From contig CAMBMM010000001.1 in assembly GCA_945868825.1 (NCBI GenBank), forward strand, positions 186,001 to 250,000: 64,000 bases of DNA, written 5' to 3'. Positions 10,005-19,912 of this stretch are shown one piece after another. The stretch's first letter is position 1. Each line of letters opens with the position of its first letter. This stretch comes from Sphingobacterium thalpophilum (GTDB taxonomy: Bacteria > Bacteroidota > Bacteroidia > Sphingobacteriales > Sphingobacteriaceae). The notes below the pieces were generated by a model. It was not told where the DNA came from, made no database searches, and was given only the letters and a program-made list of their open reading frames with translations. A program made the position numbers and the translations under genes.

Positions 10005-10658
10005 ATGACTAAAAATTGGTGGAAAATTTTAGCGGCTATACTCCTGATTTATTCCTTTATAGCAGGCCTATTAGTAGCAGTCCCTAGATTGCCCATTTTG
10101 CACGAAACTATTCGTAATCTATATTTTCACGTGCCTATGTGGTTCACCATGATATTCCTTTACCTTCTTTCGGTAATTAATAGCATTAAGTACTTGTCGT
10201 CTGCTGATGAAAAGCACGATTTTATGGCCGTTGAAACTGTAAATACGGGTATTGTATTTGGTTTTTTAGGCTTAGGTACTGGCATGATTTGGGCAAATTT
10301 TACATGGGGAGCCCCTTGGCCCAATGATCCGAAATTAAATGGTTCCGCCATATCTACCCTGATGTATTTAGCCTATATCGTATTGCGGAGTTCTATTGAT
10401 GAATCGCAGAAAAGAGCTAAAATCTCTGCCATCTATAATATTTTCGCCTTTCCTATTATGGTTGTATTGTTATTTATACTACCCCGAATGACAGACTCCT
10501 TACATCCAGGAAACGGAGGTAACCCAGGCTTTAACTCGTACGATTTGGATAGCAATATGCGTTTGGTATTTTATCCGGCCGTAATTGGGTGGATCTTACT
10601 TGGAGTTTGGCTGAGTAACATTCGGTACCGCATCCGTTTATTACAGCATCAATTTTAG
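10005..10658 (+). CDS. ccmC: Cytochrome c biogenesis protein CcmC (CcsA family)
   Basis: RNLYFHVPMWFTM, ANFTWGAPWPNDPKLNGSAIS, SLHPGNGGNPGF. Start at ATG 10005 is preferred over the track start at 9951, which overlaps ccmB. Confidence 0.88.
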   Translation: MTKNWWKILAAILLIYSFIAGLLVAVPRLPILHETIRNLYFHVPMWFTMIFLYLLSVINSIKYLSSADEKHDFMAVETVNTGIVFGFLGLGTGMIWANFTWGAPWPNDPKLNGSAISTLMYLAYIVLRSSIDESQKRAKISAIYNIFAFPIMVVLLFILPRMTDSLHPGNGGNPGFNSYDLDSNMRLVFYPAVIGWILLGVWLSNIRYRIRLLQHQF

Positions 10659-10663
10659 TAATT

Positions 10664-10882
10664 ATGATAAAAAAATTAAGTTTATTAACGTTGCTTTCTG
10701 CAATCTCATTATCAGTTTTGGCCCAATCGTCGTCTGTTGAAATGGCCGATGGCTTAAGAAGTTCGGGTAAGATTTATGTGGTAGTCAGCGTGATGTCGGT
10801 TATTTTAGCGGGCGTTTTAGTTTTTTTATTTTCTATAGATAAGAAAGTAAGTAAACTAGAAAAAAACGGCACTAAAATATAA
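10664..10882 (+). CDS. CcmD family protein
   Basis: 72 aa with signal-like N-terminus and one TM (IYVVVSVMSVILAGVLVFLFSIDKKVSKLEK), directly after ccmC. Confidence 0.75.
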   Translation: MIKKLSLLTLLSAISLSVLAQSSSVEMADGLRSSGKIYVVVSVMSVILAGVLVFLFSIDKKVSKLEKNGTKI

Positions 10883-11008
10883 TTGGCTCTGTTTTGTTAA
10901 TTTTTAGCAAATGTGTAAGCCATACACTAACAATTTTTTATTTGCAAGAGTGATATTTTTTCACTCAACTTTGCATCGAACTAATCAGTCAATTAATACA
11001 AACAAAAT

Positions 11009-12445
11009 ATGTCAACAAAATCAGGAGCAGCCTCTGAAGAACTAACTTTTTTCGGAGACGTATGCCAATTCTTTGATCATGCGGCACAGTTTACCAATCA
11101 CCCTGCCGGTTTATTAGATCAAATTAAATCGTGTAACAGTGTGTACCGTTTCCGTTTTCCTATTAGAAAAGGCGATGGTTTAGAAGTAATAGATGCGTGG
11201 CGTGTAGAGCACTCTCATCACAAATCGCCAACCAAAGGCGGTATTCGTTACAGCGAAATGGTAAATGAGGATGAAGTAATGGCTTTAGCGGCTTTAATGA
11301 CTTACAAATGTGCCATTGTCAACGTACCCTTTGGTGGTGCAAAAGGTGGTATTAAAATAAACCCGAAAAATTATACACTTGCTGAATTAGAAAATATAAC
11401 CAGACGTTATACCGTAGAATTGGTTAAGAAAAATTTTATTGGTCCGGGTATTGATGTTCCTGCCCCCGATTACGGTTCTGGTGAGCGTGAAATGAGTTGG
11501 ATTGCAGATACCTACCAAACCATGAACCCAGGCCAATTAGATGCCCTTGGTTGTGTAACTGGTAAACCCATTGCCTTACACGGTATTGCCGGTCGTCGTG
11601 AGGCAACCGGTAGAGGCGTAGCCATTGCGGTTCGCGAATGCGTAAGCGTTGCAGAAGATATGAAAGCGCTAGGTTTAAGCCCAGGTTTGGCCGGTAAACG
11701 AGTAATTGTACAAGGTTTAGGAAATGTAGGCTATCATTCTGCTAAATTTTTAGCCGAGTTTGGTGCCATTATTGTTGGCCTTTGCGAATTTGAAGGGGCT
11801 ATTTACAACGAAAAAGGCTTAGATCTAGATGAGGTTTTCAATCACCGCAAAGCCACCGGGTCTATATTAGGATTTAAAGGAGCCCAAAAAGAATTCAAAA
11901 AATCGCTCGAAGGATTAGAGCAACCTTGTGATATTTTAGTGCCAGCTGCTTTAGAAAATCAAATTACAGAAGAAAACGTTGTACGTATTCATGCAAAAAT
12001 TATTGCCGAAGGAGCTAACGGCCCAACTACCCCAGCTGCAGAGGAAATGTTTGTAAAACAAGGCGGTATCATTATCCCTGATATGTATTGCAATGCAGGC
12101 GGTGTAACGGTTTCGTATTTTGAATGGTTGAAAAATCTTTCACATGTTGCTTTTGGTCGTATGGATAAACGCTATGAAGAAACTGCCAACGAAAACATAG
12201 TAAATATGGTGGAAACAACTACTGGTGTAAAATTAAGTCCAGAGCAGCGTAGCGTTATTGTTAAAGGTGCTACAGAGCTAGAATTGGTTAATTCTGGTTT
12301 AGAAGATACCATGATACGTTCTTACCACGAGATTAGAGATGTGAAAATGGCTAATCCGAAAATTAAAACCTTACGTATAGCTGCCTTTGTGAATGCTATT
12401 GATAAAATAGCCGTATCGTACTCAAACATGGGTGTTTGGCCATAA
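11009..12445 (+). CDS. Glu/Leu/Phe/Val dehydrogenase (glutamate dehydrogenase)
   Basis: [53 protein letters not shown]. Confidence 0.95.
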   Translation: MSTKSGAASEELTFFGDVCQFFDHAAQFTNHPAGLLDQIKSCNSVYRFRFPIRKGDGLEVIDAWRVEHSHHKSPTKGGIRYSEMVNEDEVMALAALMTYKCAIVNVPFGGAKGGIKINPKNYTLAELENITRRYTVELVKKNFIGPGIDVPAPDYGSGEREMSWIADTYQTMNPGQLDALGCVTGKPIALHGIAGRREATGRGVAIAVRECVSVAEDMKALGLSPGLAGKRVIVQGLGNVGYHSAKFLAEFGAIIVGLCEFEGAIYNEKGLDLDEVFNHRKATGSILGFKGAQKEFKKSLEGLEQPCDILVPAALENQITEENVVRIHAKIIAEGANGPTTPAAEEMFVKQGGIIIPDMYCNAGGVTVSYFEWLKNLSHVAFGRMDKRYEETANENIVNMVETTTGVKLSPEQRSVIVKGATELELVNSGLEDTMIRSYHEIRDVKMANPKIKTLRIAAFVNAIDKIAVSYSNMGVWP

Positions 12446-12468
12446 ATACAGCTAAGTTCATGTAAAAA

Positions 12469-12497
12469 GGGAAGCCGTGCACGGCTTCCCTTTTTTT
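12469..12497 (+). terminator. Rho-independent terminator after gdh
   Basis: Perfect 22-nt palindrome GGGAAGCCGTGCACGGCTTCCC followed by T7, preceded by A5. Confidence 0.9.
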
Positions 12498-12605
12498 GTG
12501 TATAATTTGGGTAAAAATTCGGGAATTAAAGCCATAATTATTCGTTTTCTCCCTCGGATAATCCTTATTTTTGTGGTACTATTTTGAATCAATTATACAG
12601 CTAGT

Positions 12606-13007
12606 ATGAAAAAAAGTGCCATTCTTTTAATAGGTATTATTGCAGTAGCCATTGGCGTTATCATTTCTACCTATGCCGATTCTAGTACCTATGGAAGTTT
12701 TAACGATGCCAAAGACTCCGCAGCCGAATTACATGTGGTTGGCCGTTTAGATTTGGCCAAGGATATGGTTTATAATCCGAAAAAAGATGCCAATTATTTT
12801 TCATTTTATGTAAATGATAATAAGGGCACGGCATGTAAGATTGTTTTTACGGGTACTAAACCGCAAGACTTTGAACGTTCAGAACAAATTGTCTTAACCG
12901 GGAAAATGGTAGGTGAGGAGTTTCATGCTTCTAAAATTTTGATGAAATGTCCTTCCAAATACAATAAAGATCAGGTTGAAGTGAAATCTACTCTACAGCA
13001 AAGCTAA
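12606..13007 (+). CDS. ccmE: Cytochrome c maturation protein CcmE
   Basis: Single TM anchor, OB-like fold pattern, lies immediately upstream of ccmF. Confidence 0.8.
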   Translation: MKKSAILLIGIIAVAIGVIISTYADSSTYGSFNDAKDSAAELHVVGRLDLAKDMVYNPKKDANYFSFYVNDNKGTACKIVFTGTKPQDFERSEQIVLTGKMVGEEFHASKILMKCPSKYNKDQVEVKSTLQQS

Positions 13008-13010
13008 AAT

Positions 13011-15455
13011 ATGGATACTGTTTTTATAGGTGAACACCTTTGGCCGGGTAAATTAGGTCAGTTTTTTGTCGTATTATCATTTGCTGCTGCACTACTAGCT
13101 ACTCTCAGTTATTATTTTGAAACCATAAAAGATAAGCCCGATGGCTCGTGGTTAAAAATTGCCCGTTCGGCTTATTTCGTCAATTTAATGGCCATTATAG
13201 GCATTGGTACCTGCTTATTTTATATAATTTACAATCATCTTTTCGAATACCATTATGCTTGGGCGCACTCTTCAAAATCTCTACCCGTATATTACATTAT
13301 TTCATGTTTTTGGGAAGGGCAAGAGGGTAGTTTTTGGCTCTGGACCTTTTGGCAATCTGTTTTAGGCTTTGTATTAGTACGTAAAGCAAAATCGTGGGAG
13401 CCACCGGTAATGGCGGTGATTATGTTATCACAAACATTTTTGGCTTCTATGTTGTTAGGCGTTGAAATTTTAGGCATCCGTGTAGGTAGTTCACCCTTCA
13501 TTTTATTAAGAGATGCCGTACAGGCCCCTATTTTTGCCCGCCCGGATTATTTAAGCATGGTTGCTGATGGAAATGGCCTCAATCCATTGCTTCAAAACTA
13601 CTGGATGGTTATCCATCCACCCACTTTATTTTTAGGCTTTGCCTCTATGATTGTTCCCTTTGCCTATGCCCTAGCAGGCTTGTGGCAAAAACGTTATACC
13701 GAGTGGATTAGCATGGCTTTGCCTTGGGCATTATTTGCCGTAATGGTTTTAGGAGCGGGAATTATTATGGGTTCCTTTTGGGCATATGAAGCGCTCAATT
13801 TCGGTGGTTTTTGGGCTTGGGATCCTGTAGAAAATGCCTCCCTCATTCCGTGGATTACACTAATTGCCGCTGTACATGTTTTATTAGCCTACAAACATTC
13901 TGGACAAGCCTATTTTACCGCTACCTTTCTTACGCTGGTAAGTTTTGTGTTGGTATTATATGCTTCTTTCTTAACACGAAGTGGCATTTTGGGTGAAACC
14001 TCTGTGCATTCATTTACCGATTTAGGCATGTTTTGGCAATTGCTCGTATTTATTAGTGTATTTACACTTATTGCCATTATATTGGTTCTAATACGCTGGA
14101 AATACATGCCATTTTCTGCAAAAGAAGAAGAAACATACTCACGTGAGTTTTGGTTATTTGTTGGCGCCATAGTTCTCGGGTTAGCTTGTTTGCAAATTTT
14201 GGCAACCACATCTATCCCTGTTTTTAATAAAATTTTTGGTACCGAAATTGCCCCACCCACTCAAGTAATTGCCCATTATAATAAGTGGCAATTGCCTTTT
14301 GCATTGGTAATTGCATTTATTTCGGGCTTTAGTCAATTTTTAAAATACAAAAAAACAGATATACGCTCATTTTATATTCAGTTAGGCCGAGCAGCACTTA
14401 TTGCCGCCGTACTAACCGGTTTAGCAGGCTATATTGGTGGTATTTATACCAACCCTATGTTTATGTTGCTCATGTTTAGCTCCATATTTTCTGTAGTGTG
14501 CAATGCCGGTATTTTGTATAATGCTATTTTGGGTAAATGGAAACTAGCGGGTTCAGCCCTAGCGCACATAGGTTTTGCACTTTTATTGATTGGTGCCATG
14601 GTGGCTGCAGCAACCAATAAAGTTATTTCAGTGAATACTTCTGGAATTGGCTTTGGGCAAGAGTTTGCTAAAGATAATAACCCGAGAGAAAACATCATTT
14701 TGTATTTAAACGAGCCCATACAAATGGATAAGTATACGGTTACTTATTTGGGAGATTCGGTAAGTGGTCCCAATACCTTGTACCGGGTAAATTATCAAGT
14801 AATTGACCCCGAAACGGCTAAAGTAACAGAGAATTTTGATTTGTACCCGAATGCGCAACAAAATGTTAAAATGCGCCAAATCATTGCTTCGCCAGATACC
14901 CGCCATTACCTCTGGAAAGATATTTATACGCATGTAAGCAGCGTGCCTTTAAAGGAAGAAGCTGCACACGAACCACATGAAGGCCATAGCGAAGAGGAAG
15001 ATTTTGGAAAGCCTAGTATTCGTGCTGTAAAGTTAGGAGATACCATTGCTGTTCGTGATGCTAAAATTGTGGTAAAAGCAATTAAAAAAGGAGTGTATGT
15101 AAACAATATGGCATTAAGCGCAAACGATGTATCTGTAGCACTTAGTCTAGAAGTGTTATCAAAAGCTAAGAAACAAGTGGTTGATCCTGTATTTGTTATA
15201 AAAGATGGTAATGTATACGACTTTGGTAAAACCATTGAAGAACTAGGATTAAAAATACGTTTCACCAATATTAACCCTAAAAGTAATAGTCTAGAATTAA
15301 CCGTTTTTCAACGCCCTCCGGCCGAGAAAAAATGGATTGTAATGAAAGCAGTCGTTTTCCCTTATATCAACTTTTTTTGGGGTGGCACCATACTGATGAC
15401 CATTGGCTTTTTCTTGGCTATTTTGCGTAGACGTAACGAACTTAAAACTACGTAA
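13011..15455 (+). CDS. ccmF: Cytochrome c biogenesis protein CcmF/CcsA
   Basis: CFWEGQEGSFWLWTFWQ, MVIHPPTLFLGFAS, GSFWAYEALNFGGFWAWDPVENASLIPWI (WWD domain). Confidence 0.95.
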   Translation: MDTVFIGEHLWPGKLGQFFVVLSFAAALLATLSYYFETIKDKPDGSWLKIARSAYFVNLMAIIGIGTCLFYIIYNHLFEYHYAWAHSSKSLPVYYIISCFWEGQEGSFWLWTFWQSVLGFVLVRKAKSWEPPVMAVIMLSQTFLASMLLGVEILGIRVGSSPFILLRDAVQAPIFARPDYLSMVADGNGLNPLLQNYWMVIHPPTLFLGFASMIVPFAYALAGLWQKRYTEWISMALPWALFAVMVLGAGIIMGSFWAYEALNFGGFWAWDPVENASLIPWITLIAAVHVLLAYKHSGQAYFTATFLTLVSFVLVLYASFLTRSGILGETSVHSFTDLGMFWQLLVFISVFTLIAIILVLIRWKYMPFSAKEEETYSREFWLFVGAIVLGLACLQILATTSIPVFNKIFGTEIAPPTQVIAHYNKWQLPFALVIAFISGFSQFLKYKKTDIRSFYIQLGRAALIAAVLTGLAGYIGGIYTNPMFMLLMFSSIFSVVCNAGILYNAILGKWKLAGSALAHIGFALLLIGAMVAAATNKVISVNTSGIGFGQEFAKDNNPRENIILYLNEPIQMDKYTVTYLGDSVSGPNTLYRVNYQVIDPETAKVTENFDLYPNAQQNVKMRQIIASPDTRHYLWKDIYTHVSSVPLKEEAAHEPHEGHSEEEDFGKPSIRAVKLGDTIAVRDAKIVVKAIKKGVYVNNMALSANDVSVALSLEVLSKAKKQVVDPVFVIKDGNVYDFGKTIEELGLKIRFTNINPKSNSLELTVFQRPPAEKKWIVMKAVVFPYINFFWGGTILMTIGFFLAILRRRNELKTT

Positions 15456-15457
15456 CT

Positions 15458-16216
15458 ATGGAAGTGGTATTTTTGGGAAGTGGTAAAGTAGCTACGCAAG
15501 TTGGTAAAGCTCTGCATAATGCGGGTATATTGATTGCGCAGGTATATAGTCCTACACTTGCACATGCGCAAACTTTAGCCTTACAAGTACATGCCAAAGC
15601 TATAAGTGATTTGGCCGAATTGACAAAAAATGCCGATGTATACATCATTTCTGTAAATGATGATGCTATTCTTTCTTTAGTTGAACACTTAGATTTAGAC
15701 GACAAGATAGTGCTTCATACCTCAGGCTCTACAGCTATGGATGTACTAAAAGCTGCAAGCACTAATTACGGAGTTTTATACCCCTTGCAAACTTTTTCTT
15801 TCGACAAAGCGGTAGATTTTAGCCAAGTACCCATTGCGGTAGAGGCCTCTTCGCCCGAAGTATCAAAACAAGTAGAAGCCCTGGCGCATAAGTTATCGCC
15901 AAAAATCGTGCAAATGAGTTCGGAGCAACGCTTGGTCTTGCACATTGCAGCCGTATTTGCTTGCAATTTTAGCAACCATGTTTATGCCATAGCCCAACAA
16001 TTGGTAGAAAGCAATGGACTTTCTTTCGATTATTTACGCCCACTCATTGCCGAAACTGCAGCGAAAGTACAACAAGTGCTACCTAGCGAAGTGCAAACCG
16101 GTCCGGCTATTCGTAAGGATGAAAAAATACTCCAAAAACATCTTGATTTCCTGAAAGAACAATCACAATTACAAGAAATCTACCGTTTGCTAAGTCAAAG
16201 CATAGTTAATTTATAG
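15458..16216 (+). CDS. Rossmann-like / DUF2520 domain-containing protein (ProC-like NAD(P)-binding)
   Basis: MEVVFLGSGKVATQVGKALHNAG..., VLHTSGSTAMDVL, GVLYPLQTFS. Confidence 0.85.
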   Translation: MEVVFLGSGKVATQVGKALHNAGILIAQVYSPTLAHAQTLALQVHAKAISDLAELTKNADVYIISVNDDAILSLVEHLDLDDKIVLHTSGSTAMDVLKAASTNYGVLYPLQTFSFDKAVDFSQVPIAVEASSPEVSKQVEALAHKLSPKIVQMSSEQRLVLHIAAVFACNFSNHVYAIAQQLVESNGLSFDYLRPLIAETAAKVQQVLPSEVQTGPAIRKDEKILQKHLDFLKEQSQLQEIYRLLSQSIVNL

Positions 16217-16245
16217 CGGTACATTATTTGCCAAGCTAATTTTAG

Positions 16246-16253
16246 TATTTTTG
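16246..16253 (+). promoter_or_regulatory. Putative -7 element TATTTTTG before fdx
   Basis: TAnnTTTG match ending 7 nt before ATG 16261; TTTG at 16227-16230. Confidence 0.5.
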
Positions 16254-16260
16254 CATCGAA

Positions 16261-16593
16261 ATGAACATTTTTAACATTAAAATTAATTTCGAAGAGGCTG
16301 GAAAAGAGCCCTTAGAACTTCAAATAGCCAAAGGCGAATCGGTGCTGGATGTGTGCATGGATCACGGTATTGACTTACAACACAATTGCGGTGGCGTTTG
16401 TGGATGCAGTACCTGCCACATTTATGTGAATAAAGGCATGGATTTTTTGCAAGAAATATCCGATAAAGAAGAAGATTTTATTGATCGTGCAGTAAACCCA
16501 CACATCACCTCACGTTTAGGCTGCCAATGTGTAGCCATTAATGGCGATATTGAAGTAACCTTACCCGATCAAAGCCAATTTTTAGGACACTAA
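16261..16593 (+). CDS. fdx: 2Fe-2S ferredoxin (Isc-type)
   Basis: HNCGGVCGCSTCHIYV and LGCQCV Cys pattern of adrenodoxin-type ferredoxins. Confidence 0.9.
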   Translation: MNIFNIKINFEEAGKEPLELQIAKGESVLDVCMDHGIDLQHNCGGVCGCSTCHIYVNKGMDFLQEISDKEEDFIDRAVNPHITSRLGCQCVAINGDIEVTLPDQSQFLGH

Positions 16594-16595
16594 TT

Positions 16596-16838
16596 ATGAT
16601 ACAAGATAAATACGCCTTACCCATTCATTGGAACGATTACGAAGACATTGCAATGGGCTTATACGAGAAATTTGGCGACGAATTTACCGAGTCTAAAATA
16701 TACCGCATTCGTTTTACCGAATTGATAGAATGGGTACTAAGCTTACCCGCTTTTGCAGGCACTCGTGAAGAATGTAACGAAGGCCATTTAGAGCAAATTC
16801 AATCGGCTTGGGTATACGAATGGCGTGATAACCAATAA
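16596..16838 (+). CDS. iscX: Fe-S cluster assembly protein IscX
   Basis: IHWNDYEDIAMGLYEKFGD...IRFTELIEWVLSLPAF...LEQIQSAWVYEW. Confidence 0.9.
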   Translation: MIQDKYALPIHWNDYEDIAMGLYEKFGDEFTESKIYRIRFTELIEWVLSLPAFAGTREECNEGHLEQIQSAWVYEWRDNQ

Positions 16839-16843
16839 ACACC

Positions 16844-17359
16844 ATGCTAGCCAAGCTTTCTCAAATAACCGCTTTTGTTTTTGATGTAGATGGTGTGCTT
16901 ACCGATGGCACCGTATTGGTTACCGAAAGTGGTGAGCAATTACGCCGATTTAGCATTAAAGATGGCTATGCCTTGCAATTAGCCGTAAAAAGAGGATTTA
17001 AGATTGCCATAATTACCGGCGGCCGTTCGCAAAGTATTGTAAGCCGTTTAACCAGCTTGGGCATTAGCGATGTCTATTTAGGCGTAGAGCATAAAACAGA
17101 AAAGTTTGAAGAATTTTTGTTAGCCTACGATTTAAGTGCCGATCAGATTTTATACATGGGCGACGATGTGCCCGATTATCCAGTAATGAAATTGGTAGGT
17201 TTAGCCACTTGCCCCGCCGATGCTGCCGAAGAGATAAAAGCCATTTCGGCATATATTTCCCCAGTTAAAGGTGGACAAGGTTGCGTTCGCGATGTCATAG
17301 AAAAAGTATTAAAGGTACAAGGCCTATGGGCCGATGAAGATCCTTCGGCAAAAGCTTAA
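16844..17359 (+). CDS. kdsC: KdsC-like HAD phosphatase (3-deoxy-D-manno-octulosonate 8-phosphate phosphatase)
   Basis: FVFDVDGVLTDG, IITGGRSQSIVSR, YMGDDVPDYPVM. Confidence 0.85.
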   Translation: MLAKLSQITAFVFDVDGVLTDGTVLVTESGEQLRRFSIKDGYALQLAVKRGFKIAIITGGRSQSIVSRLTSLGISDVYLGVEHKTEKFEEFLLAYDLSADQILYMGDDVPDYPVMKLVGLATCPADAAEEIKAISAYISPVKGGQGCVRDVIEKVLKVQGLWADEDPSAKA

Positions 17360-17361
17360 TC

Positions 17362-17931
17362 ATGAATTTTCCTCCACTTATTTTAGCTTCTAAATCGCCA
17401 CGCAGGCAAGAATTACTTTCTCTTTTAGGCCTCGATTTTAGGGTGGTACTCAAAGATGTAGATGAAAGTTACCCCGAGGAATTAACCCCCGAGGAAGTAG
17501 CCGTTTATATTGCCGAAAAAAAAGCCAAAGCTTTTGATGAAGATACAACTGGTGAAGTGGTTATTACCGCAGATACCTTGGTGGTTATTGATGGGCAAAT
17601 TTTGGGCAAACCCGATGATGCAGCTCATGCTTTTGCCATTCTTTCGCAATTAGCTGGCCGTAAACATGAAGTAATTACCGGCGTTTGTATTCTAAAAGAC
17701 CATCAATTTCATTCTTTTTATGAAAAATCGGAAGTGTATTTTAAGCCCTTAACACCCGAGCAAATTCAATATTATATAGCCACCGGCCAACCTATGGATA
17801 AAGCAGGCGCTTATGGCATTCAAGAATGGATAGGTTTGGTGGGTATTGATAAAATAGTGGGCTCTTATACCAATGTGGTAGGTTTACCCACACACCGTTT
17901 ATACGAAGAGTTGGTAAAATTACACCGTTAA
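17362..17931 (+). CDS. maf: Maf-family nucleoside triphosphate pyrophosphatase
   Basis: LILASKSPRRQELLSLLGL, ITADTLVVIDGQILGKP, DKAGAYGIQEW. Confidence 0.95.
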   Translation: MNFPPLILASKSPRRQELLSLLGLDFRVVLKDVDESYPEELTPEEVAVYIAEKKAKAFDEDTTGEVVITADTLVVIDGQILGKPDDAAHAFAILSQLAGRKHEVITGVCILKDHQFHSFYEKSEVYFKPLTPEQIQYYIATGQPMDKAGAYGIQEWIGLVGIDKIVGSYTNVVGLPTHRLYEELVKLHR

Positions 17932-18597
17932 CAACTGCTCAAAAAATCCACCAAACTCTCTTTTGGGGTTTATTAAGTGAATTTCTAATATCCAATTTCT
18001 AACATTTCCCGATGCATCTTTAGCAAATAAATCGGTGTGGTTATCGCGGTGGATGTAATGGTCTTTCACTTCTTTTTCTAAGCGTTCGTGCGGAAATTTT
18101 CCGATAATGTGGCCACCAATTTCGCTGCCAAACAACCAGCCATACCGCTCGGCGATGTGCACAATTTCTTTATAATATTCGGTACCTGTTAGCGAAGTTT
18201 TGCTGTCGAAAAAAGCCTTACACTCCTCCCAAACCGGGTATAAATCGGCTTGAAGTTTTAATTTTTCGGCATCGTTGCCTAACACAAAGGTTCTTCCAAA
18301 ATCAGCTTCCCATTCATCAAATATGGGCCCAAAATCGAAAAATAATATATCGTTTTCCTGAATCATCAGGTTGGGTGGATTTTCGTTATAAGGCAGGAGG
18401 GTGTTTTTGCCTGCACGAATAATGCGCTTATGCCAGTATTTTTCTATCCCAAATAAAGAAAAAGCCAGTTCGAAAACTTCTTTGTTTAATTCTTCTTCGC
18501 TAATGCCTGCACGAATAAGGCCTAGCTTTTCTATTTCTTGAAATAGAGCCAAGGCTTTTGCCTCGGCGGCAATTAAATTCTTCTTCGCTTGATCCAT
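17920..18597 (-). CDS. M24-family metallopeptidase (aminopeptidase P-like)
   Basis: DILFFDFGPIFDEWEADFGRTF, GSEIGGHIIGKFPHE, EFGGFFEQLL metal-ligand pattern. Confidence 0.85.
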   Translation of the reverse strand: MDQAKKNLIAAEAKALALFQEIEKLGLIRAGISEEELNKEVFELAFSLFGIEKYWHKRIIRAGKNTLLPYNENPPNLMIQENDILFFDFGPIFDEWEADFGRTFVLGNDAEKLKLQADLYPVWEECKAFFDSKTSLTGTEYYKEIVHIAERYGWLFGSEIGGHIIGKFPHERLEKEVKDHYIHRDNHTDLFAKDASGNVRNWILEIHLINPKREFGGFFEQLLTV

Positions 18598-19908
18598 TTA
18601 CTCTTTATAAAACAACCATTTGGCCAATTCTTTATAGCTTGCTTTTTTGCCGTACATTAAAATACCTACACGGTAAATTTTAGCGGCAATCCAAGTGGTG
18701 AGAATAAAACCACCAATTAATAAAATTATGGAAAGGGCCAATTGCCAATCAGGCACCCCAAAGGGTAAACGAACCATCATGGCAATGGGAGAAGTGAACG
18801 GTATAATACTCAACCAAAAGGAGAGGCTGCTATCCGGGTTATTGAGAATAAAAGTGAAGGACATGATGTAGGTAAAGAGCAAGGGTAGGGTAATGGGTAG
18901 CATAAATTGCTGCGTTTCTGTTTCGTTATCTACAGCCGAACCTACCGCGGCAAACAAGGCACTATAAATTAGGTATCCACCTAAAAAATACACCAAAAAA
19001 CAACTGAAAATGTAGGTCAGGTTTAGTGTTTTCACAGCATTAATAACCGTTAATGCTGGGTTAGTACTGGCCTCTGCAATGGCTTTGTTTTGTTTGCCTT
19101 CTACCAATTCTGTTTTTACGCTACTCACCTTGTCTTTTAACAAAATTTTACTGGCTGTGCCTACCAAGGTGGTAGATAACACAATCCACAAGGTAAACTG
19201 GGTAAGCCCAACCAAGCCAATGCCAATAATTTTACCCAACATGAGTTGGAATGGTTTTACCGATGAAATAATTACTTCTACAATGCGGCTTGTTTTTTCT
19301 TCGATAACGCCACGCATTACTTGGGAGCCATAAATAAATAGCGACATGTAAATGAGAATGGCGGCAGCAAAGCCAATGGCATAAGCTGCACCGGCACTGC
19401 TATCTTTTTCACCTTCTGCCGTTAATTCTTTAGAATCTATGCTGATATCGGGTTTGATAGTTGCTAGGGTTTTGGCATCAATGCCAGCATCCTTCAATTG
19501 TTTGTTCCGTAAAATTTCTTCTAACTGGTTATTTATGGTACTCAAAGTAGATAAACCCAATTTCTTTTTCGAGTACAATTCTACTTTGCTCAATTGTTCA
19601 ATATCTTTCGGAATATGCAAAATAAAGCCTTCCTCGTTGGTAGCCGCTTCTTTTTTAGCTTCTGCAAATGATGTTTTTCCAGCGCTAAAACTTACAGTTT
19701 CGGTATTTTTAAATTCCGATGTAAAAATTTCACTTTCGTCATATACCTGAACTTCGGTGGCCTTATCTGCTCCGTTTACCGATAAGTAGGCAATAAGCGC
19801 ATACATACCAATAATAAGGGCGGGCACCAAAAAAGTCATCAATAAAAACGATTTCTTTTTTACACGTGTGAGGTATTCACGCTGAATGATGAGTAAAACT
19901 TTGTTCAT
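18598..19908 (-). CDS. ABC-2 type transporter permease (NatB-like)
   Basis: IIQREYLTRVKKKSFLLMTFLVP, VMRGVIEEKTSRIVEVIISSVKPFQLMLGKI; multiple TM helices; paired with an ATPase gene. Confidence 0.9.
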   Translation of the reverse strand: MNKVLLIIQREYLTRVKKKSFLLMTFLVPALIIGMYALIAYLSVNGADKATEVQVYDESEIFTSEFKNTETVSFSAGKTSFAEAKKEAATNEEGFILHIPKDIEQLSKVELYSKKKLGLSTLSTINNQLEEILRNKQLKDAGIDAKTLATIKPDISIDSKELTAEGEKDSSAGAAYAIGFAAAILIYMSLFIYGSQVMRGVIEEKTSRIVEVIISSVKPFQLMLGKIIGIGLVGLTQFTLWIVLSTTLVGTASKILLKDKVSSVKTELVEGKQNKAIAEASTNPALTVINAVKTLNLTYIFSCFLVYFLGGYLIYSALFAAVGSAVDNETETQQFMLPITLPLLFTYIMSFTFILNNPDSSLSFWLSIIPFTSPIAMMVRLPFGVPDWQLALSIILLIGGFILTTWIAAKIYRVGILMYGKKASYKELAKWLFYKE

Positions 19909-19912
19909 AAAA

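Noticed and set aside
12464-12495. Perfect palindrome considered as a mobile-element end or operator
   Set aside because: Immediately follows gdh and is flanked by A5/T7, so a rho-independent terminator explains it fully.
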